NCBI GenBank assembly: GCA_024180945.1
Contig: JAKSGN010000006.1
Span: 1,364,001-1,428,000, forward strand
Source of the DNA: Macrophomina tecta
Taxonomy: Eukaryota; Ascomycota; Dothideomycetes; Botryosphaeriales; Botryosphaeriaceae
Length of the DNA: 64,000 bases
Direction: 5' to 3'
Position numbers and translations under genes: made by a program. Of this stretch, positions 1 through 11,595 are shown in pieces. The notes beneath the pieces are model-generated. The model saw only the letters and a list, made by a program, of their open reading frames with translations, made no database searches and was not told where the DNA came from. Within the stretch, counting starts at the first letter, position 1. The number at the start of each line of letters is the position of its first letter.

Positions 1-913
1 GCGCGTGTGACGCGACCAAACGCGACAGTACGACACGGGAAAGCGCGTCGGAATTACTGCGGGGAAATCATCACTTATCAACGCCCTCTATCGCTCCGCA
101 TACCTCGTTTTCTTCATGTCCGTCGTCATGTTCGCAGTCTGGTTTTTGATCCTTCAGAGTCTTCTGAGCCTACGTTTGCCGGTGTAAATTTCGTTGTGCT
201 ACGGGGTATCCTCAAATAACTGTCTACGTGTGTTTGTGGCTACACAAACAAACCGCATGATCAAGATACGTCACCGTAACCCATTCAAGCGCCTGCCCCG
301 TCTTTGATGTACAATCCTCTTTCAGACTTGCGGCTATCATTGCCATCGAGGGCTCAGAGTGCGGGCTTGATAAGGCTGGTCGAGAGGTTATCGCTATTTG
401 ACTGCTAACTCGACGAAGGCCGCATCTGACCACGCGTGAAGCCGCGCTGCCAGCTCTAAAATGAAGCATGTGATTCTAGCTTTTATTGCCAGTTCTGTAG
501 TTATGCCGCCTTTGTGTTAGGTGCTGCTATTTTTTTCAACACTGTCCCCACTCTCCTCGACAATCAGAACCAGAATCCGTTGTTCTCGGCACTAAGGTTT
601 GTCTCAAGGGTCTCGACCATCAATAGCTTTGTCTCCTGGTCTATTTTCACACTCTTCACAAAGCACACTCTCAGACAAAGTCCTTGTGTCTTTGGTATAT
701 CCGTTTGCGCTACCCTCAACCTGTCCAGCGCAACTCAGTCGCTCCTCGGTCAGGATCTCGCAGCAATCCAATCACTACGCAGGACGTAGACTCCTATCCA
801 ACACGCCCTCACGTCCTTTCAAGAAGAAGTGTTCGACTAAATTTCAGACTGGTACACGCCCAACTGCAGCCGTACGAGCGTTCAATTTAAGCTACCACGA
901 CGGAGACCAAGCC
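1..913. other. Intergenic / upstream region, no supported gene
   Basis: Only short open frames occur here, on both strands, with no recognisable domain and no convincing splice structure. The frame of the gene at 914 stays open upstream to a Met at 599. The part between 599 and 913 is Ser/Pro-rich without features and more likely 5' UTR, although a longer N-terminus cannot be excluded. Confidence 0.5.
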
Positions 914-1390
914 ATGACTGTCCCAATCAAGTCTTGCGCGAAGCTCGACAAGAGTAGCGATGCCTTCACTGAAAAGCTCAATCAAATGCGCCTCAAGATC
1001 ATGCCTATCCATCCTCTGCCTGGCGGCGCACCGTCCTCGGCATTCCCGACCACGCTTCTTGAATTTCACCTCCTGACTGAGGAGCAGCTGGACAGTATGG
1101 CTTCTTACTACTCACAAAGCGTCCGAAACGAATGGACTGATCGTTATCCCTGTGTCATGGGCTGGGATGATGATTTCTTCGCCGATCCAGCCCTCAGTGA
1201 CAATGACCGCGTCAAGATCAAGTTGCGCAAGTTTGGGAAGTTCATCGGTCTTCGTGGCTGCGAGACCCCAATCCAAGAGACGAAGCTACGCCTCAGCCTT
1301 GCAGAGGCCCGTATTCAGCGCGCCACTGAGCTCGCAAAGCAACAGCAGCAGGCCCAGGAGAAAGGCTACCTCAGGTGGTGCGGCACCTAG
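914..1390 (+). CDS. Conserved hypothetical protein, about 158 aa
   Basis: A single-exon model starts at the ATG at 914, just after a purine-rich context, and ends at the TAG at 1388-1390. The protein has a short polar N-terminus, then a segment with HPLPGG and FPTTLLEFHLLTEEQLD, a YYSQ-x-WTDRYPC stretch, and the motif KFGKFIGLRGCETP followed by a charged helix rich in Glu, Arg and Gln. There is no signal peptide or membrane segment. I have an impression of small uncharacterised proteins of this kind in Pleosporales, but I cannot name a domain. The frame is open upstream to a Met at 599 (263 aa). I prefer 914 because the extension looks non-coding. Function unknown. Confidence 0.6.
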   Translation: MTVPIKSCAKLDKSSDAFTEKLNQMRLKIMPIHPLPGGAPSSAFPTTLLEFHLLTEEQLDSMASYYSQSVRNEWTDRYPCVMGWDDDFFADPALSDNDRVKIKLRKFGKFIGLRGCETPIQETKLRLSLAEARIQRATELAKQQQQAQEKGYLRWCGT

Positions 1391-2898
1391 ATGTGTCTAC
1401 GACTGTCTACTGTCTTCCATTACCACGCCACCGTGCGTGGAATGTGGGTTGCTCTTTGCCTGCTCTGTATCTCTCATTCATTTTCCACTTGTTGCCCGCG
1501 TCCTTCTTTACATTTTTGCGTTCTTGATCAAACCCTTTGAAAGAATTTTCAAGAGGCATTATCGGCAGCTACTTGCACGGACTGAGTAGCAGGCTTAGAT
1601 ATCGGGACTCTCGTTTTCTTCCCCCCCAGATTCTCCGTTGAATCTTCCAATACCCGTTGAGTCGTTCTTGGCCTGCCACCAACTACACCTCATAGATACA
1701 CAGTGTCAGGGGGCTGTTCTGGTCTCAACAATGAACTGTGGCCGCAGATGTCTTGTCGTTGTTCGACTATGGAGGCTCTAAATGCGATATTGCACCCTTT
1801 ACTATTTTGCGCAATCTGATTCGGCACTTGAACCGTTTTCCTGGCTCCTGAGCTCTTTGCTCACACAGCTAAGTTCCTCTTTTTCTTCCATATGCCACTA
1901 TGGACGCAACTTGCCTGCTGATATCTACATGTTCTCCGCTCTGCCTTACTTGCGTATCCTTCTTTCCTTTCAGCCAACCACACCCCGAGTACACTCCCGC
2001 ATGTAATCAATCTCGCCGAGACGCATCCAATCCTACATAGCTACCCCATTGCATTGCCTGTGACACCTGGTATTAGTTAGTTGCTTGTAGGGAATTCTGT
2101 GACGTTTCGGTATCCGCTCCGAGCCTTTATGCATGCAGCGGCTTTAGACCATTTTGCACGTTTGAAGTTGACGCCACCACTCCTTCAGAAGAGCTGCAGC
2201 TGCATGAAGGGCCCAGGGCTTTAGTGCGCCACGTGGATGGAGCGCTTATAGCCTAACTGATACCTCAGCTGTTCATGTGTAGGACGTTGCAGCAAAAGTT
2301 GCAACTTTTCAAACACTGGCCACATTCGCTGGTGCTTGAATCGCCGCGCTCAACACACGATACTAGCTGAACCAATACGAGCATGCAATCCGTCTGGTCA
2401 ATTGGATAGCGTTACTAACGAACAAATATTCCGAAAATGCTTCAACTTCCATTCCCTTCCTCTTAACGCCGTTTCCTTTCCGCGAGAAATAACCCTGTGG
2501 ATGATGATGGCAAAAGGCACTGACCTTCCAAAGGGTATATGTAATAGAACCTCTCTGATGACTAAGTGTTTGAGCAAACGAAAAACGCTCGTCTCTTCTA
2601 GCAGTTGTCCGCTTGCAATCACTCTTGTCAGCGATGCATCTTAGCAATTTCTGCACCCAAGCCTGGCAGATAGATGATGCTCGAACGAAGAGCAAGCAGA
2701 CATGATAAGATCGTACGGAAAGCCCACCGGCAGGACAGCTGACACATGATCCGTTGAGCCATATGAGTTGGAATACCAACGAAAATCGACAACCGTATCA
2801 ATTTTCCGAATCTGCCCCAAGCTCTACGTAATGTTCAACACGGGGAAGAGCTGGTGGGCCGAACAGCCGATTTCCTTCAACTGTTCTGGACGATTTCT
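1391..2898. other. Intergenic region
   Basis: This region holds the 3' flanks of two convergent genes (914-1390 plus, 2899-4235 minus). A 138-codon minus-strand open frame at 2363-2779 has no recognisable motif and overlaps competing frames. I see nothing else supportable. Confidence 0.5.
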
Positions 2899-4235
2899 TT
2901 AATAGAGACCGGTATCAGTTTTCGAGGATATCGAGTTGAACAGGAAAAGGGACTGGGCACCTGAGAGAAACTCCTCGCTATGGAGTTGGCAAACTGAAAG
3001 TTAGCGGCTTATTCTTCTAAACCTTGGCCAAGCGGCGCAGGGGCTCAAGGGCCGCTCAAGGACACAATGATCCTCCTAGATAGGCCTCCAATGGGTTAAC
3101 TGGGGATGTCGGCTTACAAGCTCAGAGTGATATAACCATCACGATCCTCATCATACTTCTTGAACACATCCGTCATACGTTTCAAGCTGATGCACGCCTG
3201 TACAAATAAGTCGAAGCTGATGGCATTCTGGCCGCGACGGTCATACGTCCGGAACAGCAGAGTGACAAATTGTGGGCTAAGCCTGTATCCGAAAGCCACG
3301 AGCGCGTCTGAGAATTCGTTGAATGATATGGCGCCGCTGCGGTCTGTATCAAAACGATCGAAGAGAGTACGCCAGGCAGCAAGAAAGGCCCAAAGACCGC
3401 TTGAGCAAACCGTCAGCAAAACCGTCTAAGCAGCTCACCGAAAGTGAAATAAGTAGAGGACTAGCATACCAAAATTCGTCAAAGTTTATAGTGCCAGATC
3501 GGTCCGTATCAAACATCCTGCAGTAGACAGCTATCAGCGACTCTCTTCTGGGAATCACTCTGAGAATGCTCATTCCATGAGCAGGGCGCCGGTGCAGCAT
3601 TACCTGATCATCATCCGTACTGTATGACCGTCGAAAGACGTCCAGTCGCCGTTGACCAAGGCTGAACCAAGCTCTTTCTCACTGAGCTGACCACTGCGAT
3701 TCTTGTCCACGGCAGCGAACAGGCGCCACAAGGCATCACGGTCGTTCGCATCGCGCGGAGGAGCTGGAGTTGGCGGGGGTCTACTGCCAGAGCCTAGCGG
3801 CGGGCGGCCGTGGTTGAAATTGGCGGGAGGGGGGGCGGAGCCATAGTTTTGTGGGGGCGGAGAAGCGTAGCCACCCAGAGAGCTGCCATGAGCGTGATGC
3901 TGCGCGGCAGGCGAAGTGCCGTAGCGCGGGCTGTGTTGGCGGCCATCGTCGTAGGCACCAGGCGGCGGGCGGTGGGCATAGGGGTCAGCTGGTGGCCTTC
4001 CGCCGCCGTAATTGGCGGGCAGTGGGGGCGGGGGCTTGTTGTAGTCGGGACGCGGCGACGAGTATGCTGGACGGGGAGAAACGCGCTGTTGCTGGGCCTG
4101 CGACAGCGCCGCGGCGGCCTGGACGAGCTTCGTTAGTTTTGGCGTTGCGGGAATATAGCGAAAGGCGGGGCGGACCTGGTCAGGTTCGGCGTGCGCAGGC
4201 AGCGCGTCCGGGTTGTAGCCTTTGTTGTAGGCCAT
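2899..4235 (-). CDS. Penta-EF-hand calcium-binding protein (peflin / ALG-2 type), 346 aa, 4 exons
   Basis: The exons on the minus strand are 4235-3604, 3517-3470, 3399-3118 and 2977-2899. All junctions are GT..AG, phases agree, and the total is 1041 nt including TAA. Residues 1 to about 165 are Pro/Gly/Tyr/Ser-rich with repeated PPP and YG/YA motifs. Five EF-hands follow: VDKNRSGQLSEKEL, FDTDRSGTINFDEF, FDTDRSGAISFNEF, a degenerate YDRRGQNAISFDLF lacking the usual Asp pattern, and YDEDRDGYITLSFEEF, the last completed only by splicing to exon 4. This is the layout of peflin and ALG-2 proteins, which act as Ca2+-dependent adaptors in the cytosol and on membranes. In the family the fifth hand usually mediates dimerisation. 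The 22-residue tail after EF5 looks lineage specific. The start at 4235 follows the typical MAYNKGY-type N-terminus. Upstream in-frame codons exist but are Arg-rich and probably UTR. Confidence 0.9.
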
Positions 4236-5782
4236 GTTGTGCGGGCGACAGTTGCAGAGAGAGGGCTGGGGCGGCAGAGGGAGGGATTTTGAGTGATGAA
4301 AGGCAGCAAGAGCGCGCGTCCTTGGGCGTCGTCGGTGTCCACAGCCCCGTGCGGCCGAGAGGTGATCTCTGCGCTGTCTGGCGTTCTGGCGGCAAGTCAC
4401 ACGGCGCAAACAGGCTGGTCAATTGGAGGCAGCTAGGAGCATGCGCAGAAGAGGCATGTACGTGGGTGGTGGGAAGATTCTGGAGGATGATCAGGGATAG
4501 CTGACAGCGCTTGACGGCAGTGGTGGGGTCGGGCGCGCAGGGCTCGCTGTCGGGCGGCGTCTTGGCCTTGACGTCGTCGACAACCTGTGCCGCGCTGCCG
4601 CAACGCGAATACAACAGGCCAAGTGAAGATCTATTTCGAGCGTCCATGATGATCTACTCCATCCCCCGGGAATGTAATCGAACCAGACCCCTCTCGTCCG
4701 ATATCCGACTTCTCCCGTCCTGACTCTCAGCAGAAGACACTCGGCCATGTTTGCTTTGCAGCTGACGGCCTGTCCAGGTACATAGCCTCACTATGCGTCG
4801 TCATCCAGCAACCGTCGCAACAAACAAGATCGGCCCGCAAGAACGCCGAGTCCTTCTCCTCTTCTAAACGCGAGCGTGCACTTGGCGCTCGCATTTGGCA
4901 ACTTTGTCCGACCGCGTTGGGACAGTTCATATACGAGCAGAGTCCTCCAAGTGACGGATAACATGTATTCCTCTTTCACTTGTGCACCTATCCATACCTC
5001 TGCCGCTCAAAACGACTGCAAAGTATGAGCACTTCCACTCGCATGCGGAGTTGAAACAGTCTAGATGCCATTGATTTTTTTTCGGGGGGGTTGGGGGGGG
5101 TTTAAGACTGCTTCAATTCCCACACATACTTCCGGTTGAGGTGGCCATGCGGCAACTCAGAAAGCTTGCCAATAATATGCACGCATTAACGGATGAAAGA
5201 AGGAGTACACAACAGAAGTACCTCTGTGTATTGATGTAGAGCTGGCTATCTACACACATTTCTGAATTGAATGGACGAAAACAAAGTAAACCGGCCGCTA
5301 CCAGCAATTCATTGGAACCCCGGCCGACCATCACCGCCAAACACCAGGAAGAGAAGTAGGGACAAACGCCTCAATCCGCCAACCCTAATGCCTTAGCGCG
5401 TGCCAGGAAACGAAGGACAGGTACCTGTCGTGAACCCCCAAAGGATTGATAAGGAGACGAAGGAGAGAACGAGTGTTGAAACCTCAGGGTATCCAGGAGC
5501 AGAGAGCAACTACAATCCGTATATCGCGCAAAAAAAAAAAAAAAAAAAAAAAGGGTATGAAGAAGAAGATGATGAAAAGAAGGCAACTGACCACTGAGCA
5601 TAGTACAAAAGAGGACGACGCAGAACAGTCTAAACAACATCCACATGCCAGATGACTTTTGAAGACCTCCAGGAAGAGCGACCGCAAAACAACCATCCAC
5701 ACTTAACCGCCATAGAAAAGATGAAACAAACGATTCTCAAATTCGGAGAGAAGACAAGGAAATGCACTTGCAACGTTAGAGC
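4236..5782. other. Intergenic: promoter of the EF-hand gene and 3' flank of rlmA
   Basis: There is no supported gene. The 4236-4700 part is GC-rich and should hold the 5' UTR and promoter of the minus-strand EF-hand gene. Two G runs lie at 5084-5090 and 5093-5100. A 23-nt A run lies at 5530-5552, about 230 bp beyond the rlmA stop codon. Confidence 0.5.
5530..5552. repeat. Homopolymer A tract (T on the sense strand of rlmA)
   Basis: Twenty-three consecutive A residues lie downstream of rlmA. Read on the rlmA strand this is a T run in the probable 3' UTR or terminator region. Its length is likely to vary between isolates or by sequencing error. Confidence 0.9.
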
Positions 5783-7575
5783 TCAGGTTTTCACCTTTTT
5801 ACTTGCTCCACTGTCGGATCCTTCGGACGTCTTGCGCTTCCTTTCATCTGGATCATCCCTGAAACTCGGCCCGTTCTGCACCACAGGGGTCTGGAAAGTT
5901 AGCGGACTGGGCAGCATGTTCGACGAATTATTGCCAAAGCCCCACTCCGGATAGAAGCTTGAAGGCGAGGGAAGAAGCCCGCCGTCCATGAAACGGCTGG
6001 GAAGCGCAGAGATTGGCGTTTCCATGTTTTCGTTGCGGTTGTGCTGCGAGCTGCCATTATTCGCATTATTGACGGGTGGCGCAGGCCTTGCGAATGGATT
6101 GGGCGGCCCGGTCGCTCCGGCACTGAGGAGGGCACTAGCACTAGGGGAGGGTGGAGGTAGAACAACGCCTGAAGAATGTGATGTTTCATTGCTGCCTCTT
6201 GCCGGGGTTGGCCCTGTCGTGCTAGGATCCTTCGGAGAGCCCGAAGCATGCGTGTTCTCAGCCTCGGAATGTTCATCGGGGATCTGAACCTTGAGCCGTG
6301 GACGCTTAGCATCAGTGGCTACACTGCCGGTTCTTGTGGGCGGTGGAATGGTCGGCAGTGAGGATGTGGACGCGGTTCTTTGAGGCTGATTCGGGAGTGA
6401 AGTGGGAGTTGGCTGCTGCGGCGAAACATGGTTTTGCTTGCCGATTGACGCAACATCAATTGATTGGGGTCGAGGCTCCATATTTGGTCCATGTTCATAC
6501 TTGATTGGCTCCGCGGTGTTGGTGCTGGGACCCCAATGTTGCGCAAGTAGTGATCTGCTATCGTCGATAGGAGTAAAGATGCTCTGGTTCTTCGCGGCTG
6601 CAGGAAGTGGTTTAGGTTGAGGCATCGGCGGACTCTGGAAGTTGTGTTGCTCAGGCTGAGGAGGCGACGGCACTACTGGGGCCTGGCGTGGTGGTTCAGG
6701 TTGCGGCTGGGAAAATGCCGGGGGCATGGATTGTCTCCGCTGATCTTGCATGAAGACCTGCTGGACCTGGCTGTGCGCAGAGGGTGGATGAGTGTATTGA
6801 GGCTGTGGCGGATGAGGAGGACCTGGTGGACCTTGCGGGGCCATCCCCTGGGGCGGTCCGGTGTAGAAAGGCGGGTTTGGCCTGTATGCGTAGCCATTCT
6901 GTGGTGGAGGGGGTTGTTGGGGAGGGTAGGGTTGAGGAGGGGCAAGGTTGGAGCTCGTCCTGCGAATGTGCGCACGCGAATTGGGGCGCGAAATGTTCTG
7001 CGGCTGGGGAGAGGCGCGATGGTGGAAAGGCATGCCGTTAGGCATGGGAGGAGAACCCGAGGGCGTCGTATGGCGGATGTGTTGAAATTGCTGCTGATTT
7101 TGAAGGTGGTGCGGCATCATCATGGGCTGTTCTGGTGGCGAGTTTGAGCCCTGTTGTTGTGCGCCTGCATCCTCGTCCCCCTCCTCATCCTCATCACCCT
7201 CAGCCTTGCCCATGAAGTCCTCAGGGCCCTTGTGTTCGTGCGCACCACCGTACTACGAGTTTGTTAGCGGCCGTGTGGGCGAAAATGGGGGGCTGGGCGG
7301 ACAACCCGACGCACATATTGGTATCTCCCGATCGTCTCGTTGATGTCGCCAGACGAAAACTCGTACAGCTTTTTATTGTGGCCGAAGATGATAACTGCGA
7401 CATCGACGGAGCACAGGACGGAGAGCTCATGGGCCTTTTTAAAAAGACCGCCTTTGCGCTTGAGGAAGGTGCTGCGAGATGTCAGCGTCTGCAGCGTTAC
7501 AGAGCGCACAGGGGCCTACACAGAGCGGTTCCTGTCATCCTTGATGGCTTTGATCTCGATCTTTCGGCGGCCCAT
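5783..7575 (-). CDS. rlmA: MADS-box (SRF/MEF2-type) transcription factor RlmA/Rlm1, 560 aa, 3 exons
   Basis: The exons on the minus strand are 7575-7520, 7471-7315 and 7252-5783. The first intron splits the MADS box inside the codon for Val19 (donor GTAGGC, acceptor CGCAG), and the second follows a Tyr-Gln-Tyr motif. Residues 1-60 form an MEF2-type MADS box: [16 protein letters not shown] at the N-terminus, then [19 protein letters not shown] and [16 protein letters not shown] short acidic segment ([12 protein letters not shown]) follows, then a long Pro/Gln/Ser-rich tail that ends in a Lys-rich [13 protein letters not shown] stretch, a likely nuclear signal. In yeast and Aspergillus, Rlm1/RlmA acts below the cell-wall-integrity MAP kinase and binds CTA(W)4TAG sites to induce wall-synthesis genes. 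That role is inferred here from family identity. Confidence 0.93.
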
Positions 7576-8854
7576 GGTGATGCGACAACGGTTAACGGCA
7601 GCGCATGGAACGCGGACACGCGGTGGTGGTGGTGGATTCGAGGGATCTCGGCGATGAGCGACGCGTCTTGGCGAAAGTCGACGGGCGGGCGCTTTGTCTT
7701 TGGTGGAGACGCACGGTGACCGAGCTGAGCGCCGACGGGTGTGGCGACCGTTATGTATGAAGGCTCTAGGGCGTGATGGGCAGTGGTGGGATGCGGCTCT
7801 CAGGCAGGCCGGTAACAAGAGAGCTCAGGTTTCGCGGCTGGCGGGTCTGCTGCTTCTATTAATAACCCCAGAGAAGGAGAAGGTGCCGAGCAATCGGAGA
7901 TGCATCACCGTCGCCGCCTAGTCGCCTAGCCGCACCCTAGTCCTGTCCGGGAATCCGAGTTAATTATGGGATCACATGTTCCGCATCAGGCGAATTTATG
8001 CCACATTCACTGCCGTCTCGAACTCCACCCGCACGCGACTTTAACCGGGCTGGAACCAGATATCGGTCAATAGGGGGCTGAACAAGGAGAGTGAACTGGC
8101 GCTCATGTCTCGCAGCGCCAGCAACTGGCGAGCGAAGACGCGGCGGCGGCGTGGGCGTGGGCGTGGGCGTGGGCGTGGGTAGCGGGGCAGGCCGAGCGCA
8201 TCTGAAGCACCTATTAGCCGACTGGAAATGACGATGGACGTAATAGGATAGGCCCCTGAAGCCGGAGCATCTCTGTGCCATGCTGACATTCCACACACAA
8301 GTCGGCCAAGGCAACTGCTGGACGGCTTCTTCAGTCAGGCAATCATTCGCCCGTGTCCGTACCCTTTGCAGCGCCGTCCGCGCCCGTGCCCACCACCTAT
8401 CTATCGCCCGCCAATCACCGGCTCCCGCGGTTTCAGCGGCCCTCAACCCACCTTCATGCGTGCTCTTCTCCGCTCGAAGTCAGCAAGTCATGAACTGCAT
8501 CCGCGACCTTTCCGCAGCTTCCATGGCGCAGGGCTGGCAGTGGCACGATGCTTGACCGAGTAGTAGCTTGCTCGGGCTGAGCGTGCACCCTTCTCCCCTC
8601 ACAAACCTCCGCCCGAGTGACGTGCAGCTAGCTGAGACAGGCGCCCTCAAGCACATCGATAAGATGGACAAGCCCGCTCTCCCGCCCGCTTGGGATCGAT
8701 AGTGTTTAGCGTAGTCTGCATGCGGGAGCGATTCACGATCCGTTCTCCACGGATGTGGCTGGAGACCCTCTTCTCCCACAGGCCGGGCGCTTACAGCTAT
8801 AAATAACTCTCACGGCAACCCACGCTACACCATCTTCTTCTATCCCCCGCCATC
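7576..8854. promoter_or_regulatory. Upstream region of rlmA; no supported gene
   Basis: This is the 5' side of rlmA. It contains a GTGGGC hexamer repeat (8151-8179). A TATA-like CTATAAATAA lies at 8798-8807, ahead of a plus-strand ATG at 8855. The open frames here are mostly GC-rich mirror frames without domains. Confidence 0.4.
8151..8179. repeat. GTGGGC hexanucleotide tandem repeat
   Basis: Five near-perfect copies of GTGGGC lie in the rlmA upstream region. They are probably polymorphic and have no coding meaning that I can support. Confidence 0.85.
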
Positions 8855-9081
8855 ATGACCGCATCGTGAGCCACCCTACTGGTTTCTTATGACGATGTCC
8901 TCCAGCCCATCCCACCCTCGTACGATGGCCTGCCAACCGATGCTGCACCATCGCAGCCGAGCTGAGAATCAGAGCTAATTACCTAGCTGGTCCTGTTTTT
9001 TGGGGCCTGCGCCTAGCTTCTACATGGTCCACTCAAGCTTACCGCTATGTGTTAGGTATAGCTGCGGCCCGCAGTCGTTGA
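8855..9081 (+). other. Possible very small spliced gene (about 39 aa), weak
   Basis: CTATAAATAA at 8798-8807 is followed by a pyrimidine-rich stretch and an ATG at 8855, an arrangement typical of small, strongly expressed fungal genes. A donor GTGAGC begins at 8866. Splicing to the AG at 8971-8972 gives MTAS followed by a hydrophobic stretch with FWGLRLAS and VLGIAAARS, then TGA at 9079-9081. It faintly resembles the small single-helix subunits of respiratory complexes, but I could not match it to one. The acceptor choice is not unique. Confidence 0.18.
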
Positions 9082-10109
9082 TGCGGTGGGGCGAAGAGCT
9101 CCCTGGTCTTGTGCTTGCTCATGACGATGGGAGGCTGCTCGAACCCTTCACAGCCCGCCAGCATCACCGTTGCCCGGACGACGTTCCCATACTTGGAGCT
9201 TGCAGAGTAGAGTGTTCTTGCAGCCATTTGGGTGCAGCAACATCCTCTGCATCAGAGCAGCCACCGCCCCGCCTGTTTTGGACAGAAAAGCCGGTTCAGC
9301 GCCGGTTCCAGTCGCTCTGAGGCTCATAGCCTGCCAAACCTTGCAAACATAGACGAAAGAAAAGGACTGGGCCTTCAATGACTAGTAAGTCACCTAATGG
9401 TAGCTAGAAATCTCATGACCGAAGCCATTGGCGCTCAGTCTGTCCACACACGCTGTTTGACAAAGCCCAGTCCACTGCGAGGCCAATTCAGGAACTGTGC
9501 AAACATTATCGCTCCGAGAGAAGGTCCAGCTACCCCTTGTCTCTGGAGCCATTGCAGCTATGTTTGGCACGCAAAAAAAAAAAAAAAGGAAAATAAAAGA
9601 GAGGAAAAGCTTCCAGCGTCATGGTAGCGTATCACAACAAAGACCGCTGCTTCACTGCGGCGCGCCTGCGCCTCAATCCAGTCTGCCTCCCCGCTGAAAC
9701 AGTAGAGCCGATGTGATCTGCGCCGCAGGGCCGCAGCTGCGTCAGCCACCGGTGACAGAATCTTGGGAAACGGCGGCGACGCGACGCAAAGCGCGGCGAT
9801 CATTCCCATGCCTTTCTCTTCAGCGGCTCTCGCATCGCTTGGGTCTTTTGGAAAGAAGGCGGCGGCTACTTCAGATCTGCCTTGAGCCATCATGCTTGGT
9901 ATTTCCCCACAGCCTCTTTTCCTGAGATAGTTCTTTGCGGCGGTTCAACAGTCAAATCTGAGTCTAGTCTTTGAAAATTGCAGCACTTGCCTTTACCGTG
10001 GTTATAAAACAGGTGATCGGACATGAATGCAGATAAATAGGCTGCAGTCATACCAGATCATCTTCATCAACTTACAGTATTCTAATGCAGTCACTGTTAC
10101 ATCATTCCC
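9082..10109. other. Intergenic region
   Basis: Short competing open frames occur on both strands without domains. An A run lies at about 9572-9587. A TATA-like GTTATAAAACAGG near 10,000 may serve the small gene model that starts at 10110. Confidence 0.4.
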
Positions 10110-10541
10110 ATGGCTTACCTTGTTCTCTACATGCTCCCACCTAATTCGTATGTTTGACCTTTGAGATATCGTTCAAGCGCAGTGTAGACTGGCGTTTTGC
10201 TCGCAGTGACGCTTCATCCTGTCCTGAGAGGATGAGCAGCTCAGAGATCTTACGTCAGGATGACTGACTCTGGGTGCAGGTATTTCCATGTACACCTGAC
10301 CAAAGGCATTCCCTTATCACTTGCGTATGCCCCATTTTGCCCGCTCAACTCCGAGCCAGAGGCTGACGAATTAGCAGACGATTACTGAACTCGAACTTGT
10401 GGCGAAAATGGATTATACATTCAAAACGCCGAGGTCGAGGTAAGCATACTCTGCAGAGGATTAAGGACAAAACATGCCATAGAGCTGATAATCTAACAAG
10501 AGTATTGACCAGACTCTGGGGATGGCGATGATTATTCATGA
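10110..10541 (+). CDS. Candidate small spliced gene, 57 aa, 4 exons, unknown function
   Basis: The exons are 10110-10147, 10280-10324, 10378-10439 and 10513-10541. The three introns begin GTATGT, GTATGC and GTAAGC, end in CAG, and each has a branch-like element (GACTGAC, GGCTGAC, GCTGAT or CTAAC) at a normal distance. The reading frame is kept through all junctions and ends in TGA. The product starts MAYLVLYMLPPNS, has a basic middle (WRKWIIHSKRRGR) and an acidic end (DSGDGDDYS). There is a TATA-like element about 110 bp upstream. No homology is recognised. Four short exons could align by chance, so the model needs transcript support. A minus-strand frame at 10345-10539 competes. Confidence 0.33.
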
Positions 10542-11042
10542 TAAATTTAGCAACTTCCGCCCATGGGAGGAAGAATGCCGCAGACTTTATGGTGTTAATT
10601 ACCTGTCAGTTTACCAGTTTCTTCTACTTTCGCTTCCCCCGATGTGCTGTACAAGTCACGTCGAGGTGTACTGCCTGTACATAAATGACGTCATACATAC
10701 CTGATGTTGTTGAGTCATTGGCGGCGGCCTCTTCTCCGGAACATTAGCTGTAGGGAGTCAAACTCCTCAGCGAGCGCCTAGTTTGTGTAGGACTCTAAGT
10801 TTTGTAAACGATCTACTGGAGACGGTTTTCAAGAAGTATCTTTTCAGAGCTCCGTCATCCAAGCATTGGTGATGTTTTGGTACGTGATCGCGTGTGGCAC
10901 GCTACCGAACCCGCATCGCATATCCATAAAGGTGTCAATTCCATTTATATAGGTTGCACGGAATCAAGGGACGTGTGGAAAACGAAGTAGTGTGTTCAAC
11001 TTTGGTCATGATCTCGCATCAACCATTGATCTGCCTTGCAGT
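10542..11042. other. Intergenic region
   Basis: This stretch lies between the candidate small gene and the convergent DUF3140 gene. I see no gene or structured repeat in it. Confidence 0.5.
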
Positions 11043-11595
11043 CTAGGTCTTTTGTGCGTCATGCCCCCAGTTCTTCAAGCTCCTGTCTGATTGTTAGCAT
11101 TGCTTATATTTCAGTGGAATGGAACTGTACTTGTAACTCTTACTATCCGTGTCCTGCTTCGCTTTTTCCTCTTGTGCGAGATGGCGTTTGCAGTAAGCAA
11201 CAACCCGCCTCATATGGTCGATGTCTTCCTCATCGTACTTCTCGGGGATCTTCTTGGGATTTTTCTCCAGTATCTTGATGATCTTCCGCCCACTAGATAC
11301 ACGTTAATCAAAGTACAAACCCGGTGTAGTTTGCTAATGTTACATACCTTTCATGTCCGATTGTCTCTTCGGATCTTCAGAACGTCAACCAAGAAATTAT
11401 GACAGAATGCCTCATCGACATACCCGTCATTCTTACTCCAACCGGAGCCGGCCGACTCTTGACTGCCTAACCAATCCTTCAACTCCTTGGGAGACATGTT
11501 AACGAGGTCATTGAACTCCCTGGTCAAAGTTAGGGCTGCACTGCCGAAAGATCAGACAGAGCTTACTCGATGACGGTTTGGGCGTCCTTGACCAT
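11043..11595 (-). CDS. DUF3140 family protein, 117 aa, 5 exons
   Basis: The exons on the minus strand are 11595-11567, 11519-11424, 11374-11348, 11292-11131 and 11082-11043. Each intron is GT..AG, most have a CTRAY branch, and phases close exactly to 118 codons including TAG. The start MVKDAQTVIEEFN leads into FNDLVNMSPKELKDWL, then an ETIGHESGRKI motif, which appears only when the 27-nt exon 3 is spliced in, then HMRRVVAYCKRHLAQEEKAKQD and a KSLKNWGHDAQKT end. This is the DUF3140 family of small soluble proteins found in fungi and bacteria, with no established function. The frame is open upstream to a Met at 11775, so a longer and more basic N-terminus is possible. I chose 11595 because conservation in the family begins there. 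Confidence 0.85.

Noticed and set aside
2387..2430. tRNA-like GGTCAATTGGATAGCG resembling a D-arm
   Set aside because: There is no matching anticodon arm, TTCGA T-loop or acceptor pairing within tRNA length.
2363..2779. 138-codon open frame on the minus strand
   Set aside because: No domain, low-complexity-free but random-looking composition, overlapping frames on both strands, and no splice context linking it to other exons.
6617..7147. 176-codon plus-strand open frame
   Set aside because: Mirror frame of the Pro/Gln-rich tail of rlmA. The minus strand carries the recognisable MADS protein.
8101..8180. CRISPR-like or regulatory array at the GTGGGC repeats
   Set aside because: It is a simple hexamer tandem repeat without spacers, in a fungal genome.
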